Below are positions 7,395 to 14,174 of a stretch of 14,301 nt of DNA, piece by piece. Positions within the stretch are counted from its first letter, which is position 1. Each line of letters begins with the position of its first letter. The stretch spans positions 1-14,301 of the forward strand of contig JAHWHE010000059.1 in the NCBI GenBank assembly GCA_019323495.1, given 5' to 3'. The notes below the pieces were generated by a model that saw only the letters and a program-made list of their open reading frames with translations, made no database searches and had not been told where the DNA came from. Made by a program: the position numbers and the translations under genes. This DNA is from Candidatus Woesearchaeota archaeon. GTDB lineage: Archaea; Nanobdellota; Nanobdellia; Woesearchaeales; WJKV01.

Positions 7395-8357
7395 ATGGCA
7401 ATAGAATCGCACGATCTGAGGAAGTGGGAGAACATCCCTGAAATAGTGTTTAAGCCTGCTTTTATTGAAAGGTATAGTGCTTTGACTGATTTTGACAAGT
7501 TCAAGGAGTACAGTCTTTCTTATCTAAGACGGAGTATTAGAGTGAACACTTTGAAAAGTACTGTTGCAGAAGTAAGGAAACGGCTTTTGCCTGAATGGGA
7601 TCTGGTGCAGGTTCCGTGGTGCAAGGAAGGATTCTGGCTGGAGAACAAGAAGGGCAGGCGTGATGTAGGCAATCTTGTTGAGCATGCTTTAGGCTATGTC
7701 TATGTGCAGGAAGCAGCCTCAATGATTCCGCCACTGGTTCTGGATCCAAAACCTGGCGAGCATGTTTTGGACATGTGCGCTGCGCCTGGAAGCAAGACGA
7801 GCCAGATTGCGCAGTACATGAAGAATAAAGGAGTTTTGGTTGCAAACGACATCAGTGCTGCGCGGGCAAAACCTCTCGGCTTGAATCTGCAACGATGCGG
7901 TGTGACAAATTTGATAATAACAATGATGCACGGACAATCGTTCAAGAATGTTTTGTTTGACAAGATTTTAGTTGACGCTCCTTGCAGCGGAACAGGTACA
8001 ATACGCAAGAGCTTGAAAACAGTACAGATATGGAATCCTGGAATGATCCGCAGATTATCACATATTCAAAAGCAGTTGATAGTGAAAGCATTCGATATTT
8101 TGAAAAAAGGCGGAACAATGGTGTACAGCACATGCAGCTGCGAGCCATTGGAGAACGAAGCTGTTGTTTCTCATCTTCTGGAGACAGTCGACAATGCTAC
8201 TGTAGAGAAGATAGAGTTGAAAGGAATCGTGCGAAGTCCTGCTGTAATGGAATTCGAAGGACAGAAGTACGATAAACAGGTTAGTAGCTGTTTAAGGATA
8301 TGGCCGCAAGACAATGATACAGAAGGTTTCTTTGTCGCAAAGATAAAGAAAAAATAG
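7395..8357 (+). CDS. tRNA (cytosine-5) methyltransferase, NSUN/archaeal Trm4-like
   Basis: This SAM-dependent RmsB/NOL1/NSUN-family enzyme methylates C5 of cytosine in RNA; the closest functional match is archaeal Trm4, acting on tRNA. The 320 residues contain an N-terminal substrate-binding region (RRSIRVNTLKST), the family segment GYVYVQEAASMIPPLVL, motif I DMCAAPGSKT (from D126), motif IV DAPCSGTG (C197, the release cysteine), and motif VI YSTCSCEPLENE (C247, the nucleophile). Both catalytic cysteines are present. There is no N-terminal PUA domain, as in the short archaeal forms. An in-frame ATG at 7386 would add three residues, but the TATA spacing favours 7395 with a leaderless transcript. 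The C-terminal KKK codons lie 2 nt from the stop of the convergent membrane-protein gene. rRNA rather than tRNA as the substrate cannot be excluded. Confidence 0.92.
   Translation: MAIESHDLRKWENIPEIVFKPAFIERYSALTDFDKFKEYSLSYLRRSIRVNTLKSTVAEVRKRLLPEWDLVQVPWCKEGFWLENKKGRRDVGNLVEHALGYVYVQEAASMIPPLVLDPKPGEHVLDMCAAPGSKTSQIAQYMKNKGVLVANDISAARAKPLGLNLQRCGVTNLIITMMHGQSFKNVLFDKILVDAPCSGTGTIRKSLKTVQIWNPGMIRRLSHIQKQLIVKAFDILKKGGTMVYSTCSCEPLENEAVVSHLLETVDNATVEKIELKGIVRSPAVMEFEGQKYDKQVSSCLRIWPQDNDTEGFFVAKIKKK
8343..8356 (-). terminator. Possible T-run terminator for the small membrane protein gene
   Basis: Read on the minus strand just past the stop of the membrane-protein gene, the sequence is TATTTTTTCTTTAT. 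Archaeal RNA polymerase can terminate at T-rich runs without a hairpin. The run is the complement of the C-terminal lysine codons and stop of the methyltransferase gene. Confidence 0.3.
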
Positions 8358-8359
8358 TT

Positions 8360-8677
8360 CTAACTAACAGCTGCATACACAAAGCTGAACATCATCAAGA
8401 AGATAAAAACGAATGATGCATAGTATGTGACTGTGAAAAATGTGTTCAGGGCTTTCGAATGTTCAAAGTATCCTTTGATTCTGATCAAAGTTGTTGCCAG
8501 TCCTATCACGAATATGATTGACATCCAGACAAAGAAGATTCCGCCAAACACTATTGCCTGTGTATCATTCTTTATCACGAACTTTGCCAGTATGTATAAA
8601 GAAAATATCAGTATTGAAAATATGCCTGCAGTTAGAACAGTACGCCTGACTATTCTACTGAATTCAAAATGCCACAT
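8360..8677 (-). CDS. Small three-helix membrane protein, unknown function
   Basis: I do not recognise this 105-residue protein. After a short basic N-terminus (FSRIVRR) come three hydrophobic stretches at about 14-34, 42-64 and 80-103 (TAGIFSILIFSLYILAKFV; AIVFGGIFFVWMSIIFVIGL; FTVTYYASFVFIFLMMFSFV), separated by short polar loops such as RIKGYFEHSKALN. No enzymatic motif is seen. The ATG at 8677 has a GGGGGT sequence about 10 nt upstream and a TATA box centred 42.5 nt upstream, which supports this strand over the overlapping plus-strand frame. It diverges from the DegT-like gene and ends 2 nt from the methyltransferase stop. The gene call is fairly secure; nothing can be said of its role. 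Confidence 0.75.
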   Translation of the reverse strand: MWHFEFSRIVRRTVLTAGIFSILIFSLYILAKFVIKNDTQAIVFGGIFFVWMSIIFVIGLATTLIRIKGYFEHSKALNTFFTVTYYASFVFIFLMMFSFVYAAVS

Positions 8678-8687
8678 TTACCATCTA

Positions 8688-8692
8688 CCCCC
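8688..8692 (-). promoter_or_regulatory. Shine-Dalgarno-like G-run of the small membrane protein gene
   Basis: GGGGG followed by T (8687) on the minus strand can pair with ACCTCC of the anti-Shine-Dalgarno through one G-U wobble, about 10 nt before the ATG at 8677. Confidence 0.4.
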
Positions 8693-8715
8693 ACTTATTT
8701 TTCTGATGTTACTCC

Positions 8716-8723
8716 TATATAAA
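8716..8723 (-). promoter_or_regulatory. TATA box for the small membrane protein gene
   Basis: TTTATATA on the minus strand is centred 42.5 nt upstream of the ATG at 8677, predicting a leader of about 16 nt that contains the G-run. It is 38 nt from the opposing TATA box at 8754, giving a divergent promoter pair. Confidence 0.55.
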
Positions 8724-8753
8724 TGTTGCGAATTTTTGTGATTTTTGTATATA

Positions 8754-8761
8754 TTTATATA
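8754..8761 (+). promoter_or_regulatory. TATA box for the DegT-like/MFS operon, leaderless type
   Basis: TTTATATA is centred 26.5 nt before the ATG at 8784, with no Shine-Dalgarno between. The spacing favours this ATG over the in-frame TTG at 8745, which lies upstream of the TATA box. Confidence 0.6.
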
Positions 8762-8783
8762 TGTAGATAGCTTACTGGCAGGC

Positions 8784-9590
8784 ATGGATGCAAAAGAAAA
8801 GGTTGTCCAGAAGCTTAAGGAAATGACAGGATGCAAGCATGTATTCTTATTAGATAGAGGAAACAGTGCGATTTTTCTCGCTTTGTATGTTGTGAAGACA
8901 AAGAATCTTATGCTTTCGATCCCTGACCAGGGCGGTTGGCTTACGTACAAAGACTATCCTCCTAAATTAGATCTTAAATATGTTGAATATCCTACTGATT
9001 ATGGAAAAGTAACAGAAGAAAGTTTCAAGAATCCCAAGAATAAAGCATACGTCATCTGCCACCCTGGCGGTTATTTTGTCCAGCAGAAATTAGGCATGAT
9101 CAGGCAGAAAGCAGATTTCTTTATCCTTGATGCGAGCGGAAGCATCGGAAATGATGACGTGAAAAACAGCAGGGCCGATATTATCGTGGGAAGCTTTGGC
9201 AAGTGGAAGCCTATTAATTTAGGAAAAGGCGGTTTTTTTGCAACTAATAGTGATGAGATAGTTGACATAGCAAAGCTGCAGATGGACAAGCATCTGTTCA
9301 AGCCGGGTGCGAGTGAAGCAGAGATGCTCCTGCGCCTATTAAATAGGATAAAAGACAGATACAATCTGTTTGAAGAGCACTGCCAGAAGATAAAAGAGGA
9401 CCTGAAAGACTTCGAAGTTTTGCATCCTGACAGTCATGGGATAAATGTGGTGGTGAAAACAGGCGATCTGCATGACAAGGACCAGGTAATGAAATACTGC
9501 CAGGAGAATAATTACGAATTCACACAGCTTCCAAGATACATCAGGGCAGATTGCGAAGGAGTTTGTATTGAAGTGAAGCGATTGGAATGA
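8784..9590 (+). CDS. Compact DegT/DnrJ/EryC1-like PLP-dependent aminotransferase homolog
   Basis: This 268-residue protein has the landmarks of fold-type I PLP enzymes of the DegT family, which aminate keto-sugars and related compounds. GNSAIFLAL (26-34) matches the phosphate-binding GTAALHLAL segment. ILDASGSIG (D116) matches the DAAHALG motif whose aspartate contacts the PLP ring nitrogen. SFGKWKPINLGKGG (137-150) aligns with the SFxxxK...GG motif and makes K142 the likely Schiff-base lysine. The usual family length is about 370 residues; here the C-terminal domain is much reduced, so the substrate may be unusual or the protein may not be a standard transaminase. The in-frame TTG start at 8745 would precede the TATA box, so ATG 8784 is chosen. 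Its stop overlaps the MFS start (ATGA), so the two genes are probably co-translated and functionally linked. Family placement is good; the reaction is unknown. Confidence 0.8.
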   Translation: MDAKEKVVQKLKEMTGCKHVFLLDRGNSAIFLALYVVKTKNLMLSIPDQGGWLTYKDYPPKLDLKYVEYPTDYGKVTEESFKNPKNKAYVICHPGGYFVQQKLGMIRQKADFFILDASGSIGNDDVKNSRADIIVGSFGKWKPINLGKGGFFATNSDEIVDIAKLQMDKHLFKPGASEAEMLLRLLNRIKDRYNLFEEHCQKIKEDLKDFEVLHPDSHGINVVVKTGDLHDKDQVMKYCQENNYEFTQLPRYIRADCEGVCIEVKRLE

Positions 9591-10768
9591 AAACAGACAG
9601 AAAAGCATTGGAAAAGAATATTGGGAAGATTTATTGGATTAATCTTCTTGAAAGTTCAGGTCTTCATATAGTTGTTTTCACTTTATTCTTGCTGTCCAAA
9701 GGATTCAGCATGAAAGAGTTCTTTATCATAGAATCTGCATTCTTTCTTGTGGCTTTGCTGATGGAGATTCCTACTGGCATGTTTAGCGACAAAGTGAGTA
9801 GGAAATGGAGTTTGGTCATTTCATCTTTGATAGGAATTCCAGTAACAGTTGTAATTATTTTATCTAATTCGTTTTATGTGGTTTTGATTGCGATGGCATT
9901 GGGCGGTGTTGCAGGCGCATTGGTTTCTGGAACAGACATTGCGATTTTATATGATACTTTGAAAGGCCTGAAAAAAGAAGACATGTTCAAGAAAATAGGC
10001 GGAAAGATGAGGTGGTATGGAGGTGTGTCAGGAGCGATTGGGGGAATTGCAGGAGGAATGATTGCACAATTTGATTTATCTTATGCATGGTGGGGTGCAG
10101 TTGCTGTTTCAGTCCTTTCGCTGTTTGTAAGGCTATCATTGAAAGAACCTCCATTTTTTAGAGAATCGGAAGAAGAATCACATCTCTTGCATTTGGGCAG
10201 AAGCTTCAAAATGTCTTTCAAGGGAGACGCAGCTTATTTTGTGCTATATGCAGCGATAACCTGGCTTTTCTTCAGCTTGGGGTTCTGGCTATGGCAGCCG
10301 TATCTAAAATTGATTTCAATTCCCATATTTTTCTTCGGATTCTTTTATGCCGCGGAGAGATTGATAAGCGGTTATGCATCAAAGAAAGCGCACCAGGTTG
10401 AAGGGAAAATAGGAATGCGCAATTCCCTGCTGTTTATCCCGTTGATACTTGCATTGGCATTTATTCTGCAATCGCAGTTCGTGATTTTATTCGGCTTTTT
10501 GTTCATTTTCCTGCAGTCCGTAGCAGGCGGATATTTCGGTCCTGTACTTGATGATTACATAAATAAAAGAATACCTTCATCAAAGAGGGCGACTATATTA
10601 TCAATCAAAAATATGATATACGGCTTGTTGTTCATAATATTCTCTCCATTGCTGGGACATGTTGTTGACCTGTATTCTTTGCAGATTGCATTGCTGCTGA
10701 TGGGTGCGGTATTGGCTGTAGTTGCACTGATTTTCTTTATAGTGTTTAAGAAGAGGAGTAAGATTTAA
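9587..10768 (+). CDS. MFS transporter, about 12 membrane helices
   Basis: This 393-residue polytopic membrane protein belongs to the major facilitator superfamily. Hydrophobic helices run throughout. The loop after the second helix carries motif A, EIPTGMFSDKVSRK (60-73), with the conserved glycine, aspartate and basic residues. The central cytoplasmic loop (FFRESEEESHLLHLGRSFKMSFKG) separates two six-helix halves, and the C-terminus is basic (FKKRSKI). The substrate cannot be read from the sequence. The ATG at 9587 overlaps the stop of the DegT-like gene by 4 nt, implying coupled translation; the transporter may export or import the compound handled by that enzyme. The promoter of the next gene overlaps this gene's stop codon. 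Confidence 0.88.
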   Translation: MKTDRKALEKNIGKIYWINLLESSGLHIVVFTLFLLSKGFSMKEFFIIESAFFLVALLMEIPTGMFSDKVSRKWSLVISSLIGIPVTVVIILSNSFYVVLIAMALGGVAGALVSGTDIAILYDTLKGLKKEDMFKKIGGKMRWYGGVSGAIGGIAGGMIAQFDLSYAWWGAVAVSVLSLFVRLSLKEPPFFRESEEESHLLHLGRSFKMSFKGDAAYFVLYAAITWLFFSLGFWLWQPYLKLISIPIFFFGFFYAAERLISGYASKKAHQVEGKIGMRNSLLFIPLILALAFILQSQFVILFGFLFIFLQSVAGGYFGPVLDDYINKRIPSSKRATILSIKNMIYGLLFIIFSPLLGHVVDLYSLQIALLLMGAVLAVVALIFFIVFKKRSKI

Positions 10769-10771
10769 AAA
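10764..10771 (+). promoter_or_regulatory. TATA box for the unknown protein-metG unit
   Basis: TTTAAAAA overlaps the MFS stop codon and is centred 41.5 nt before the ATG at 10809, predicting transcription from about 10793 and a leader of about 15 nt that contains GGGGTGA. Confidence 0.5.
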
Positions 10772-10796
10772 GAAAGGTAGTGTTTTCAAAGGGAAC

Positions 10797-10803
10797 GGGG
10801 TGA
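10797..10803 (+). promoter_or_regulatory. Shine-Dalgarno sequence that fixes the start at 10809
   Basis: GGGGTGA pairs well with the TCACC core of the archaeal anti-Shine-Dalgarno and lies 5 nt before the ATG at 10809. The in-frame GTG at 10800 is part of this element and is therefore not the start. Confidence 0.65.
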
Positions 10804-10808
10804 CCTAT

Positions 10809-11519
10809 ATGAATTTCATACGATTGATCGCGCAAAACAAGGTTGACAAGACAGTGCACCATGCTTTCACCAGATATGGTCCTGGCGAGTTTGTCAAAGA
10901 GGATTTCATCGCAAAGAAGTCTGGCAAGAATATCAAGATATGGGGCGGTTTTGAATACACCAATGTCCTGCTGAAGTTTGTTGCTTCCCTGTGCAGCGGA
11001 GAAATTAGCTTGAAAGGCACGATTCCTACTACAAGAGACGTAGGTTCTGAACTTAAGGCATTGGGGGTTGATTTTGAAGAAAAAAGAAGGTTCGGGAAAT
11101 CAGGGAGCAAGTATGAGATTGATGCAAAATTAAGCGCTGACAAGGCAAGGAAATTAATAGATAACCTGTTTGAGTTCTATCTTTTGCTCGACTTGAACTG
11201 CGGCAATTACAGCGTGAAAGTAAAGAAGAAAGAAACGCCTAAGATAGGCTCTCCCACTGACAAGTTCGTGACAGCTGTTATAGATATAAAAGACCTGAAG
11301 AAATTCGTGGACGAATTCCTGTTCGACACTGATGTAAGGGATTTCAAGGAATGCACGATAAAACACACTTACAATATCACTGACATCAAAGTTGATGACA
11401 AATTGGCAAAGAGCGATCCTTTGAAAGCAAGATTAGATGCATTAAGAAAAGGCGTGATAAAGCGTTCTGTTACTGTTGACGGGACAGAGATGAAAAAAGA
11501 CTATAAGTTTGAAGTATAA
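10809..11519 (+). CDS. Conserved-looking protein of unknown function, co-transcribed with metG
   Basis: I do not recognise this 236-residue soluble protein. It is lysine-rich, with mixed alpha/beta character and no signal peptide or membrane segment. Stretches that look conserved by composition are HHAFTRYGPGEF near the N-terminus, KIWGGFEYTNVLLKFVASL, TIPTTRDVGSELKALGVDFE, and GSPTDKFVTAVIDIKDLKKF. The C-terminal third (TIKHTYNITDIKV ... VIKRSVTVDGTEMKKDYKFEV) looks like beta strands. The start at ATG 10809 is set by the GGGGTGA element; GTG 10800 is rejected. Its stop is one base from the metG ATG, so expression is presumably coupled to methionyl-tRNA synthetase. A translation-related or tRNA-binding role is a guess from context only. 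Confidence 0.82.
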   Translation: MNFIRLIAQNKVDKTVHHAFTRYGPGEFVKEDFIAKKSGKNIKIWGGFEYTNVLLKFVASLCSGEISLKGTIPTTRDVGSELKALGVDFEEKRRFGKSGSKYEIDAKLSADKARKLIDNLFEFYLLLDLNCGNYSVKVKKKETPKIGSPTDKFVTAVIDIKDLKKFVDEFLFDTDVRDFKECTIKHTYNITDIKVDDKLAKSDPLKARLDALRKGVIKRSVTVDGTEMKKDYKFEV

Positions 11520-11520
11520 G

Positions 11521-13644
11521 ATGGCAAAAGAAAAGAAAGTTCCGAGAAGAGTACTTGTCTGTGCTGCGTGGCCCTATGTACATGCAGTGCCTCATCTAGG
11601 GAATGTCATCCCGTTTTTTTCAGCAGATGTTCTCGCACGATTCTATAAGCTGAAGAATTATGAAGTAGAGTTCGTGAGCGGCAGTGACCAGCATGGAGCT
11701 GCGATGGAGTTCGAGGCAAAGAAATTAGGCATCACGCCGCAGCAACTCGTGGACAAGAACCATGCGATTGTTGAGAAGTTCAACAAGGACTGGGGCATGA
11801 GCTTCACGAACTACAGCAAGACAACGCATCCGACGCACAAGCAGTTTGTCACTGATTTTTACAAGCGGGTCTATGAAAAAGGCTTTGTCGAGATAAAAGA
11901 TGAGACTCTGCCGTATTGTCCAAAGTGCGAGCAGTTCCTGCCTGACAGGTATGTGACTGGAAAATGCCCTTTCTGCGGGAATGACAAGTGCCTAGGAAAC
12001 CAGTGCGATGAATGCGGACGCGTACTTGATCCGTTGCAGCTGGTAGAGCCTAAGTGCAGCCAGTGCGGAACAACGCCTACAACAAAAAATACAAAGACAG
12101 GATATTTCTTGATGTCAAAATTCCTTGACCAGCTAAAAAAATATGTGGAAGAGAAGAAGCCAGTATGGCAGTCAAGGGTTGTCAATTTCACAGAGAGATG
12201 GTTCGAAGAAGGATTGAATGACAGACCTATAACAAGGGATTTGAAATGGGGAATTCCCTGCCCGTTCCCTGGATTAGAGGATAAATCAATCTATGTGTGG
12301 GCAGAGGCTGTTCTTGGATACTGCAGCACTGTCGTGATGCTTGAAAAATTCAGGCAGTACTGGGAGAATCCAATCGAGCATTCGTACTTCTGCCTGGGAA
12401 AAGACAATATTCCGTTCCATACTATCATATTGCCTGCATTGTTGATGGCGCACGGCGACATGAACCTCCCTGACATCATTGTTTCGAATGAGTACATCGG
12501 CTTTGAAGGAAAACAGTTCAGCAAGACAAGAGGAATAGGAATCTGGCTGGACGAAGTCTTTGGATTGCTTGAGCCTGACTACTGGAGATATTACCTGTTG
12601 AGGGTATTTCCCGAATCAAAAGACACTGATTTTTCATGGAATGATTTCGAAGACAAGATTAATAATGAATTAGTCAAGAATTTCAGCAACTTTGTCAACA
12701 GAGTGGTGAATCTGTTGCACAAGATGTGCGATTCTGCAGTGCCTGTGAAAGAGAACATGGACAGCAAGGACAAGGAAGTGTTTGACGCTGTCGAGAAATG
12801 CAAAAAGACTTTTGAGAGCTGTCTTGAACTTGGGAAGATTAGAGAGCCATTGGATGCATTGATGGCATTGTCAAGAGTGGGAAACGAATACTTGCAGTCA
12901 AAAGAGCCGTGGAAAGTGGAAGAGAACAAGGATTGTCTCGCAGTCTGCAGTGCGATAGTCAAGGCGCTTGCGGTCTTTTCAGAACCTTATCTTCCGTTCA
13001 CGAGCGAGAAGATTAAAACTATGTTTAACCTGAAGAAATTATCATGGGACGATTTAGAGCCTGGAAAACTGCTAGAGTTCAAGGAAAAAGTCAGCGAACC
13101 TGTGCATCTGTTCGACAGGATCAATGTCGACAAGATACAAAAACAGATACAAGACAAACGTCTTTATGGCGGTTTCAAGAAACTTGACTTGAGGGTTGCA
13201 AAAGTATTGGAAGTGAAAGACCACCCAAGAGCAGACAAACTGTACATCCTTCAGATAGACATTGGAAAACTAGGGAAAAGGCAGATAGTGGCGGGTGTCA
13301 AAGGACATTACAAGCCAGAAGAGCTGAAAGGAAAGAATATTGTGATAATCGCGAACCTGAAAGAGGCTGAACTGAAAGGCGAGAAGTCAGAAGGAATGCT
13401 TCTTGCAGCTGTTGACAAGGAAAAGCATGTGGGCTTGTTGACTGCGAGAGACAGCGAGCCAGGAGATCAATGTTATCTAGAGGCCTTGAAACCTGCGCCT
13501 GCTAAGATAGTCGACATAAAAGACTTCGAGAAACTGAAGATGGCAGTCATGGTGGGAAGGGTCATGTTCAAGGACAAGATGCTGAAGACAGACAAGGAAG
13601 ACATCATCGCAGAGAATGTTGCAGACGGCGCCCATGTAGAATAG
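11521..13644 (+). CDS. metG: Methionyl-tRNA synthetase with fused C-terminal tRNA-binding OB domain
   Basis: This class I synthetase charges tRNA-Met with methionine. The 707 residues show the HIGH-type motif HLGN (25-28), the connective-peptide zinc knuckles CPKC (133/136), CPFC (149/152), CDEC (162/165) and CSQC (179/182), the ATP-binding loop KQFSKTRG (331-338), an anticodon-binding helical domain (~380-520), and a C-terminal EMAPII/Trbp111-like OB fold from about 551 (GGFKKLDLRVAKVLEV ... HPRADKLYILQIDIG). The KMSKS-type loop has threonine (FSKT) where serine is usual, a conservative change. A tail of about 45 residues after the OB fold (KIVDIKDFEKLKMAVMVG...) is not assigned. The start at ATG 11521 follows the previous stop by one base; an in-frame TTG at 11509 would add four residues but overlaps the upstream gene. 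All catalytic landmarks are intact. Confidence 0.96.
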   Translation: MAKEKKVPRRVLVCAAWPYVHAVPHLGNVIPFFSADVLARFYKLKNYEVEFVSGSDQHGAAMEFEAKKLGITPQQLVDKNHAIVEKFNKDWGMSFTNYSKTTHPTHKQFVTDFYKRVYEKGFVEIKDETLPYCPKCEQFLPDRYVTGKCPFCGNDKCLGNQCDECGRVLDPLQLVEPKCSQCGTTPTTKNTKTGYFLMSKFLDQLKKYVEEKKPVWQSRVVNFTERWFEEGLNDRPITRDLKWGIPCPFPGLEDKSIYVWAEAVLGYCSTVVMLEKFRQYWENPIEHSYFCLGKDNIPFHTIILPALLMAHGDMNLPDIIVSNEYIGFEGKQFSKTRGIGIWLDEVFGLLEPDYWRYYLLRVFPESKDTDFSWNDFEDKINNELVKNFSNFVNRVVNLLHKMCDSAVPVKENMDSKDKEVFDAVEKCKKTFESCLELGKIREPLDALMALSRVGNEYLQSKEPWKVEENKDCLAVCSAIVKALAVFSEPYLPFTSEKIKTMFNLKKLSWDDLEPGKLLEFKEKVSEPVHLFDRINVDKIQKQIQDKRLYGGFKKLDLRVAKVLEVKDHPRADKLYILQIDIGKLGKRQIVAGVKGHYKPEELKGKNIVIIANLKEAELKGEKSEGMLLAAVDKEKHVGLLTARDSEPGDQCYLEALKPAPAKIVDIKDFEKLKMAVMVGRVMFKDKMLKTDKEDIIAENVADGAHVE

Positions 13645-13650
13645 ATTTTC

Positions 13651-13703
13651 TATATAAAGAATATAATAAACTTTAAAAAGCACCCGTTTAGATACTATAT
13701 AAA
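13651..13703 (+). promoter_or_regulatory. Promoter region with three TATA-like elements
   Basis: TATATAAA (13651-13658), TTTAAAAA (13672-13679) and TATATAAA (13696-13703) lie in tandem between metG and the next gene. The middle element is centred 43.5 nt before the ATG at 13719, matching the spacing of the other leadered genes, and predicts a leader of about 17 nt containing GGAGG. The first would give a longer leader. The last would start transcription inside the gene and is unlikely to serve it. Confidence 0.5.
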
Positions 13704-13705
13704 TA

Positions 13706-13710
13706 GGAGG
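13706..13710 (+). promoter_or_regulatory. Strong Shine-Dalgarno sequence
   Basis: GGAGG lies 8 nt before the ATG at 13719. It is the most canonical ribosome binding site in the window and suggests efficient translation of the following gene. Confidence 0.7.
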
Positions 13711-13718
13711 CAATTAAA

Positions 13719-14174
13719 ATGGCATTGAATCTTACAAAAAGAGTTAAGGTTGATTACACAGAAACTCCTCATTATGAAGGAAGCAAGAGTTTTCTGTTTG
13801 AAGTAGATAAAGGAGACCTGCCATATGATGTTTTCGGTTTTGATTGTGTTGCAGTTCTTAAGGCAGTAAGTCCTGACAGTGAAAGAGGCGAATGGAATGC
13901 CAAGCTTTTTAGAAGACGAAAAGCTAGCGGCGAGATTGTTCAACCAGAATCTGGCAAACCGGATTTTGATGTTGGTGCAGAATTGCATACTGCTCTAAGA
14001 ACAAAGGGCTTTGATTTCAGAGAAGACGGAAGAGTTTTCCTTGGCGACAAGGCTGCAGAAGACTTCATGCCGCAAGTCACAGGCGTGGTTGTACAGGATG
14101 CAAATATCGCGCAAAGAGTCTCTGAAGAATTCGAAAGAAGAGGATATCTTGTAGAGAGAGTTTATCCTGTTTAA
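13719..14174 (+). CDS. Unrecognised 151-residue soluble protein
   Basis: I do not recognise a family. The protein is charged and soluble, with no signal peptide or membrane helix. The N-terminal half looks strand-rich (RVKVDYTETPHYEG, SFLFEVDKGD, DVFGFDCVAVLKAV). The middle has a basic patch (KLFRRRKASGE), and the C-terminus (TGVVVQDANIAQRVSEEFERRGYLVERVYPV) reads as strand-helix-strand. The ATG at 13719 is preceded by GGAGG at 8 nt spacing and a TATA-rich region, so it is probably its own, well-expressed transcription unit. It is followed at once by a T-rich tract. Its TAA stop shares the TTAA at 14171-14174 with the stop of the converging gene. The gene call is confident; no function is offered. 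Confidence 0.85.
   Translation: MALNLTKRVKVDYTETPHYEGSKSFLFEVDKGDLPYDVFGFDCVAVLKAVSPDSERGEWNAKLFRRRKASGEIVQPESGKPDFDVGAELHTALRTKGFDFREDGRVFLGDKAAEDFMPQVTGVVVQDANIAQRVSEEFERRGYLVERVYPV

Noticed and set aside
8427..8741. 104-codon plus-strand frame over the small membrane protein
   Set aside because: The minus strand gives three clean membrane helices with a TATA box and Shine-Dalgarno; the plus frame runs through the divergent promoter region.
10800..10808. GTG start for the metG-partner gene
   Set aside because: The GTG is part of the GGGGTGA Shine-Dalgarno that is ideally spaced for the ATG at 10809.
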